Below the pieces are notes generated by a model. The model saw only the letters and a list, made by a program, of their open reading frames with translations. It was not told the DNA's origin and ran no database searches. Both the position numbers and the translations under genes were made by a program. Shown piece after piece: positions 37,601 through 47,357 of a stretch of DNA of 64,000 nucleotides. The DNA lies in NCBI RefSeq assembly GCF_964204645.1, contig NC_134035.1:2926001-2990000 (forward strand). The letters run 5' to 3'. The stretch's first letter is position 1; each line of letters starts with the position of its first letter. Origin of the DNA: Tubulanus polymorphus (Eukaryota > Nemertea > Palaeonemertea > Tubulaniformes > Tubulanidae).

Positions 37601-40600
37601 TAACTTTGAAATTGATATTTCTGTATTCGTTTGTTTTACGGTTTAAAAGATATAAAGTCCATTAAACAGACAAATTCAAACTTACTTCTAATGCTTTTTT
37701 TTTCCTTTCCCTCTGGAAAGAAAAGAGAATTAATTTATTTAGTTTTGTTATTTCAGACTCAGTAACTGTGTGACCTAAATCCGCCTGTAATTATTCGAAA
37801 GAATTTACTTACTTCCATTTTTCTCTTCTCTTTCAGAGTCTATTAAATAAAAACGATTCAATTAAATTCTTTTTCTATTTTCAAGAGTGATGAGAGTAAT
37901 CAACAATAGAAATTTCGGCGACGATAAACTAGAAATTATTGTGTGATTGTTTGGTATCAGCTGAGCTGTTAAAATGAGGAGAAACTAAAACTTAGCAAAG
38001 TGGCAACAACTGGAAGACAGGTAAAGAATGTTGCAGTCTTCGTAAAAAACGACAGAGTTTACTTAATTTGTTATTGACTTCGAAAGAATTAAGCTTAGCC
38101 GTCTTAAAGCGAAGTTTCACGGGAATCCATCGAGAAATACAGGGCAAACTTTGGTTTTTCGTAGCTAGTCGACCAATGGTTGGAAATCACTGAACGCGCG
38201 ATAGCTCAGTCGAAACATATTCCAGCCATCTTGGAATCATGAAGTCCGAACTACAGCGACCGTGCTCAATACCACAGTCGATCATTTCTGACTATAGTCA
38301 TAACTGACATTCTGTTGCACTTAGTTCACAAATAGTCGACTAACTGCGATAACCAAAGTTCGTCCAGGCTTTGTCGCGCTAAAAATAAATTCAAGATGGC
38401 CGCCGATGACATCCTTCAATAGGGGTTAACGTGTGCCCTATATCGCACCGAGGATTGCAGGCTGGATGATGCTGGGACTGCACACACTGAGTAAGATTAG
38501 ATGGCCCCCACAACCGAAGAAACATTAATATACTCTCATATTATAGTTGTCATAATCAAGTATGGATATTATTAACACTATTATTCTTACCTCCTGCGCG
38601 ACGAGCCGGTCGCGTAGTTCGTGGGCGTACTCGTAGCAGTTGTCAACTGCTACTTTCGGCCCACGAACTACCACAATGGCGTGTACCCTCGGCGTATCTA
38701 CGATCACTTGCTGTAAATAGAGAACAAAAGAGACTGTATGAGCATTTTAAATCAGTAGCAGTTTGAAAGTGATGAGAAATAAACGTCATTCACTGAAAGC
38801 TCGTTATATACAACAATGAATTTCAGTAATCTGTTCGTTTATAATCGATATGAAATTATTAAAATGTTTTATTTTGGACGGAATTCTCAGGTTTATAATA
38901 AAACTAAGAAATAGTTAGATAAGTCGTTATATCCAAAGTCATTTTAACGTGAAAGTAATGAATTGAATACAAAATGTATAGAGCATTTTCACCCTTTGAC
39001 TGTTTAATTTATGTAATCAAAGTGGCTCCCCCTAGGGTAAGCTGCACTTCCTTTGAAATCAATCTTTTTCACATTACCGGATGTTTTCGCGTCAGCGTCT
39101 TCTGGAACGAGGCCCTGAGCGACGTCCCCAACTTTAATTCGAAAACTGTTTCGATTTCCTGAAATATAAATGAAAAATTTTACATCTCCATAAATATCAA
39201 TTAGAGGAAAACTGAGAGGTGTTTATTGACACCTTGAATGACACATGAATTGCTTGTCAACGATTGACGATATATGAATTAATCGGGGTCGAATTCTGTA
39301 TTTTCCTTTCATAGGAATGAAAGTTACGAAAGCAGTGTTGTCGTATGTCAGTTACATCTTTATTCTTCAAGTTCTCCGTGTTCCTGTTCCGTCCGATGAG
39401 TCGGGGTAGTCAATCAGTGTGACTACTAGCAGGATCAATAAATATATGTTGAATTTGAATATATCGATGATTGAATTGAACTGACCGGCAAAATCTCTAG
39501 TCTCTAGCCCCGATATATCAACGAGGTAATACCGGTACACAAATGTCTATTGCCAATAAGACATATATAAAATTTATCGAACAGAAAACATACAGAATGA
39601 AATATGTTATATTCAGAGTTGCCACTTATGTGAAGCTAAAAATCCGGAAAATAAGTCGGGGGTCTGGGGCCCTCCCCCCCAAAAAATTTTTAAATTAGAA
39701 CGCCAGGAGATGCGTTCTGGCGCAATACGCGTTATAGGCCTCACTTTCATTACCGCCTATAGATCTTTTTTTCAAATAGCAATTGGCTCCGGCAAATACA
39801 CCTCATATATAAACCAGAGCCAAAAAACAAACGAAGCGTCAGTCGATTTCGATCGTCGCGTCATCTTGGTTTAATCGTGTACTGCGCGCGGGGTTGTTGC
39901 CACTACGTGGCAGCACAATACGGCTTTTTCGAACCCTCTACGGAGCCGTCACGTTTTGATGTTTAGGGTCGAATCCCGAATTGATTTTATTTTTTTCGCG
40001 ATGTTTTCTTTTGTGGTTATTTGACTTCTCCCGAAAATCCGGAAATGAAATTGGATTTTTTTTAAATCCGGAATTCCGGAGAAATCCGGAGAAGTGGCAA
40101 CACTGTATATTACAAAATGGATAAGCGAACATTCACAATTGTAATTGTTATTTTGAAATGCTTCAATATTGAAATCTTCACCTGTCAAGGGATTCGAACC
40201 CACTACGCTAAAGCTGTTCCCCGAACCCCCTGACCTCACGAGTCGATGGAGTCGTTACTAGCCGACCAGAATCCGGTCGTACCAATCACAGCGCTTGTAA
40301 CAAACCGTCAGTAGACTTATGTTGGTTTTCCCGTTAAATAGACCAATCAGCGAACGTTTTACCGAACAAGGAAGTATTTCGCAAATCGATATATGACGTC
40401 ACGCGCAACAGCGCCAGTAATGAAATCACGCTTCATGAGGCCAGGGGGCTGGTGGAAGCGAGTTCGGGAGTGATACCGGACCACTGGCAAGCGTTATATT
40501 ACAAAATGGATAAGCGAACATTCACAATTGTAATTGTTATTTTGAAATGCTCCAATATTGATGACGTAGCGCACATTGACTCACACAAAACCATAGGCGT

Positions 40601-43600
40601 CCCCGAGGGGTGCAGGGGTAGCGGACCCTTTTCAAGATAGCTAACTTCTCAAGTTAACATGTAATCAATGTTCAAGATTTTTCTTGCCAATTTGACTTAA
40701 GTCCTTTAACTCTAAGTGATTCATTTAGAGCCTGGAAAACGTCTCTAAAGCCTCAAATTTAAAAAAAAGTTTTTTGGGGGAGGCCCCCCAAACACCAGAC
40801 ATTGTGCTTGGATGCTGGATTGATGCTTATTCGAACCCCGTATGAAAATTCCTGGGGACGCCTATGAGAACCTGTTTTAAATAACGCACAGGTATGAATG
40901 TATATGAACATCGTTGTAATTCCAGTTTTTACGGCATCAAAAAAGTTGCGATATTTGCTTCGCTATTAACACTCCCTCCCGTTAGATAATACAGTCGAAT
41001 TACCAAAAAATTGCATCAAAAGATTGAATCGTGAGAGCATCTCAAAAACGACATTTCAATAAATTGTCGTTAAGCCCTTGGGTTGTTTATCCTATACCTG
41101 AAATTTAAGGAGTTAGCAAATAAACTGGTCGCTGAGCTATAATTAATTGGAGAGGCGCAGTGGCCAAGTGGACTAAGCCGCCGGTCACTGGCTCCAGGGT
41201 TTATAGGTTCAAACCCTTGTGACGACAGAGTTTCTTAGTCGAATGTTTTTCTCTGGTCTCTTAAACAACGAATCCACTTATAATGCCATGTGTGGCGCTT
41301 AGCGTTTTGAGGCTCTTAAAAAGAGCTATAATTCGTGCAAATTAGGTTCAAACCCTTGTGACGACAGAGTTTCTTAGTCGAATGTTTTTCTCTGGTCTCT
41401 TAAACAACGAATCCACTTATAATGCCATGTGTGGCGCTTAGCGTTTTGAGGCTCTTAAAAAGAGCTATAATTCGTGCAAATTAGATCATTTTTCAAAAAA
41501 TTGTTACCAATCTTTTCTAAGGGTCAGTCATACCCTAGAAACCTTTCAATTAACATTAAGCTCATCTCTTACAGTTTTCACTCTATGGAGCTCGAAAGTT
41601 TCTATCGATTTTCCTACTTTTATGTTACCAATGATGGGCACTCTGAGTGTTTTTTTTTATCAAATCACCCGTGAGTGCTGAAAGAGTTATGCCCTTGGAT
41701 GATATATACTGGGAGGTGGGTTGATCCGACGTGGCTCCTTAACTCATTTCCACCCAAACACGTACTCGTATGTTCGTTATCTCCCATCACATTCCTGCCA
41801 AAACCGTACTGGCAAAATGGTTGGCTTGTTTCTTAACTCAAAACCGTACCGATACGGTTGGCTTGTTTCTTAACTCAAAACCGTACCGATACGGTTTGCT
41901 TGATTCTAAACTCAAAACCGTACCGATACGGTTGGCTTGATTCTTAACTCAAAACCGTACCGATACGGTTGGCTTGGTTCTTAACTCTAACGATAGATGG
42001 CGAATTCATCGCACAACACCAGTTAGTTTAATGCCTTTTACTACTAAACAAACTCATCAGTTGTTCTATACAGTGTGCGAGTGACATCATCTATTGAAAT
42101 GGGGGCTGAACACGCATGAACGAGCATATATTCTGCAAAATACTCCCTCTGCACTGGTTATCGCTACAGATTTTATCACTCTTAGAAGAAATGCCGCTTA
42201 TTTTACATGAAAATGCAAGACCAGATCAAAGATATAAAACAAATTTGATGAGAAGATATCTCTTCTTGTTTTTGTTTTATGAATCTCTGAAAAACACGGA
42301 AATCCTGGCAAAACGCAGCATTGCCTGAAAAATAGGCGTGGCAGGCAAAGAGTTACGAATGTTCTTCATTTATATTCCCGCTTTTTTTCTCATATACCCT
42401 AATTATTCACTCGCCTTAAGCCCGCCGCACCGGCATAACATTTGTTTCGCCAAAACAGAAAACACACTTTTCAGAACACGTTTTGCCCACAAACAATAAA
42501 ATGTTCAACGGACACGACATTTTGCTGTTCGGCGTTTTGTGTTTTGCCTTCCCCGCACACGGCATAACAAAAAACAGGCTTTAACCTCATGTACTAACAC
42601 AATACAAATCATTTTCATCTCAAGTCTCAACATATTACAATTGATAACCAGCCAACAGAACGGATACATCTAAACTTACTTCGATGTCTGGGGACGCCAA
42701 CGTGGACCTCGTTCCAGTGTGATGCTGTAAAAGAATAAAATTCATTAATACAAAGCCTAGGAATTGGTAAATCGACCATGGAAAACATCATCTTGTTTTG
42801 CAGAAAATCTACCAGGCGAAAGAAAAAAAACGAGTCGGAATCTATTCAATCGTTGCGCTTATGAAAATCAGCACCAGTTTATGGGCATAAAAATGTGCGC
42901 CAAGAATTGAATTTGATGACCAATACAAATAAACCAAAAATAGACAGGTTTGATATCTGTAACCGAATTGGATTTAGAGCCGCCTTTTTTCAGGTCAAAA
43001 ACGATAAGTTACAAAGGTAATCGAACTCCGATTAAATTCTGTAACTTTGATGATAATTCTGACGAAAAACTCATAAGAATCGGTTGTTTCAAGGTAACAG
43101 AAGAATTAATACTTACTGCCTTTGCTGCTGTTTGTTTACGCTGATGACATGAAAGAAAAAAAGAGAATTCCTTTTAGTTTTGTTATTTCACGTTCACACA
43201 TTAAATACAGTAAATATAAATACATCAATAAGAGATACATAAAATATATGCACATATATCCGTGAGCAAATGCTTCCAGATTTTACTGTGTGTGCTAATA
43301 TTATATAAAAAAAACTTGATATATAAAATAATTCTAAGTGACGGGAATTTATTTCATTGAAAGCAGGATTATTTTCATGACTTTGTTCCTGGTATGAAAT
43401 ATACAATGAAAATCAGAAACAAATCATCGTCTGTCAGAAAGAAATAAACACCACAGAAATTCCATGATACAGAAAACTTCTCACTTACTTCTGGTGCTGT
43501 TGTTGTTCTTGTCGTCGTCGAATTCTGTCGCAATAAAAAAAAAAGAGAATTCATGAATTTCTTGCATTATTTCATATTCAGTAGCAAACATTAATAAACA

Positions 43601-46600
43601 CAGGAGATCATATTATAATTAAAACAAAAGACAAGTTTTATATCTGTATTCGGGAAAAACCTCGATATTTCAGTATTCGTTTGTTTTAGGGTTTTATTTA
43701 AACAATATAAAGTCCATTAAACAGAAAAATTCAAACTTACTGTATTCGTCGCTGTTTGTCTGTTCTGTTGCAATAAAAGAAAAGAGAATTCATTAATTTC
43801 TTGCATTAAAACTCTGATCTCTGTAACTTTGATATTTCTGTATTCGTTTGTTTTACAGTTTGATTCAAACGATATAGAGTCCATTAAACAGAAAAATTCA
43901 AACTTCTGTTGTCGTTGCTGCTGCTGCTACAGCAGCAGCAAACTGTCGCGATGAAAGAAAAGTAATTAATTGCGTTGTTATTTCATATTGAGTAGCACAC
44001 ATTTAACAGAGGTCATGATTAAAACGAATACCAGACAGGTTTAATATCTGGAAAAAGATTTCATCAGAGTAAACTTGTTACAATGAGAGAAAACCAAAAA
44101 CACCAAGCGATAAATCAGTTTGATAATTCCTTTCATCGGGATATTTGCACTTTAAAAATGACAATTGTAATTATTATCATTACTATTATCATTATTACTA
44201 CGAGTTTGATGATAATTATGAACTATATGCGCAAATATAAGCGTATGTGTAAGTAAGCGCGCACACAAACTGAAGACGAAATCAGTAACAACTTGCTTAA
44301 AGAGTTATGAAGTTTCAATGACTCAGCAAAAATGGTAGATATCATATTCCACCGAGGAGATTAATAGAAAACTTACAAAATGAATTTCCGCTTCTACTGT
44401 TATCTAGAAAAGAGAATTAACATTCATATCTATAAAAATCATTCATTAAATGATCAATGAATCTAAGCGCCAGTTTTATGGAGACCAATGTTTACTTTAG
44501 TAAATCTGGGTTAACTTGATTAAAAGTGAATTCAGTTAGCTGAGCACGGGTTAAAGATAATACCAGTCTAACCGGCTTCAGAGGACCAGGTTAAACAAAA
44601 CAGGTTTATATAAAATGATATCATAAAATCTAAACTTACTGGCGGCGGAATTTCCTCCAGGACTTCTGGCTGTTAGAAAAGAACAATAAATTCACATTCA
44701 GGTCAAAAACGATAGGTTACGAAGGGAATCGAACTCCGACTAAATTCTGTAACTTTGATGATAATTCTGACGAAAAACTCATAAGAATCGGTTGTTTCAA
44801 GGTAACAGAAGAATTAATACTTACTGCCTTTGCTGCTGTTTGTTTGCGCTGATGATATGAAAGAAAAAAAGAGAATTCATATTAGTTTTGTTATTTCACG
44901 TTCACACGTTAAATACAGTAAATATAAATACATCAATAAAAGAGATACATAAAATATATGCACATATATCCGTGAGCAAATGTTTCCAGATTTTACTGTG
45001 TGCTAATGTTATATAAAAAAAACTTGATATATAAAATAATTCTAAGTGACGGGAATTTATTTCATTGAAAGCAGGATTATTTTCATGACTTTGTTCCCGG
45101 TATGAAATATACGATGAAAATCACAAACAAATCATCGTCTGTCAGAAAGAAATAAACACCACAGAAATTCCATGATACAGAAAACTTCTCACTTACTTCT
45201 GGTGCTGTTGTTCTTGTCGTCGTCGAATTCTGTCGCAATAAAAAAAAGAGAATCCATGAATTTCTTGCATTATTTCATATTCAGTAGCAAACATTAAACA
45301 CAGGAGATCATATTATAATTAAAACAAGAGACAAGTTTTATACCTGTATTTGGAAAAACCCTGATATTTCAGTATTCGTTTGTTTTAGGGTTTTATTTAA
45401 ACAATATAAAGTCCATTAAACAGAAAAATTCAAACTTACTGTATTCGTTGCTGTTTGTCTGTTCTGTTGCAATAAAAGAAAAGAGAATTCATTAATTTCT
45501 TGCATTAAAACTCTGATCTCTGTAACTTTGATATTTCTGTATTCGTTTGTTTTACAGTTTGATTCAAACGATAGAGTCCATGAAACAGAAAAATTCAAAC
45601 TTCTGTTGTCGTTGCTGCTGCTGCTGCTGCAGCAGCAAACTGTCGCGATGAAAGAAAAGTAATTAATTGCGTTGTTATTTCATATTGAGTAGCACACATT
45701 TAACAGAGATCATGATTAAAACGAATACCAGACAGGTTTAATATCTGGAAAAAGATTTCATCAGAGTAAACTTGTTACAATGAGAGAAAACCAAAAACAC
45801 CAAGCGATAAATCAGTTTGATAATTCCTTTCATCGGGATATTTGCACTTTAAAAATGACAATTGTAATTATTATCATTACTATTATCATTATTACTACGA
45901 GTTTGATGATAATTATGAACTATATGCGCAAATATAAGCGTATGTGTAAGTGAGCGCGCACACAAACTGAAGACGAAATCAGTAACAACTTGCTTAAAGA
46001 GTTATGAAGTTTCAATGACTCTCAGCAAAAATGGTAGATATCATATTCCACCGAGGAAATTAATAGAAAACTTACAAAATGAATTTCCGCTTCTACTGTT
46101 ATCTAGAAAAGAGAATTAACATTCATATCTATAAAATTCATTCATTAAATGATCAATGAATCTAAGCGCCAGTTTTATGGAGACCAATGTTTACTTTAAT
46201 AAATCTGGGTTAACTTGATTAAAAGTGAATTCAGTTAACAAAGCACGGGTTAAACATAATACCAGTCTAACCGGCTTCAGAGGACCAGGTTAAACAAAAC
46301 AGGTTTACATAAAATGATATCATAAAATCTAAACTTACTGGCGGCGGAATTTCCTCCAGGACTTCTGGCTGTTAGAAAAGAACAATAACATTCACATTCA
46401 GGTCAAAAACGATAAGTTATGAAGGGAATCGAACTCCGATTAAATTCTGTAACTTTGATGATAATTCTGTTGAAAAACTCATAAGAATCGGTTGTTTCAA
46501 GGTAACAGAAGAATTAATACTTACTGCCTTTGCTGCTGTTTGTTTACGCTGATGACATGAAAGAAAAAAAGAGAATTCATTTTAGTTTTGTTATTTCACG

Positions 46601-47322
46601 TTCACACGTTAAATACAGTAAATATTAATACATCAATAAAAGAGATACATAAAATATATGCACATATATCCGTGAGCAAATGTTTCCAGATTTGACTGTG
46701 TGCGCTAATATTATATTAAAAAAAACTTGATTATAAAATAATTCTAAGTGACGGGAATTTATTTCATTGAAAGCAGGATTATTTTCATGACTTTGTTCCC
46801 GGTATGAAATATACGATGAAAATCACAAACAAATCATCGTCTGTAAGAAAGAAATAAACACGACTAGAAATTCCATGATACAGAAAACTTCTCACTTACT
46901 TCTGATGCTGTTGTTGTTGTCATCGTCGCTGAATTCTGTCGCAATAAAAAAAAAGAAGAGAATTCATGAATTTCTTGCATTATTTCATATTCAGTAGCAA
47001 ACATTAAACACAGGAGATCATATTATAATTAAAACAAGAGACAAGTTTTATATCTGTATTTGGAAAAACCCTGATATTTCAGTATTCGTTTGTTTTAGGG
47101 TTTTATTTAAACAATATAAAGTCCATTAAACAGAAAAATTCAAACTTACTGTATTCGTCGCTGTTTGTCTGTTCTGTTGCAATAAAAGAAAAGAGAATTC
47201 ATTAATTTCTTGCATTAAAACTCTGATCTCTGTAACTTTGATATTTCTGTATTTGTTTGTTTTACAGTTTGATTCAAACGATATAGAGTCCATGAAACAG
47301 AAAAATTCAAACTTCTGTTGTC

Positions 47323-47357
<35 letters not shown>

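Noticed and set aside
41149-41222. tRNA gene (Leu/Ser-like)
   Set aside because: A and B boxes are present but the acceptor stem has no 3' partner; the body continues as a repeated SINE.
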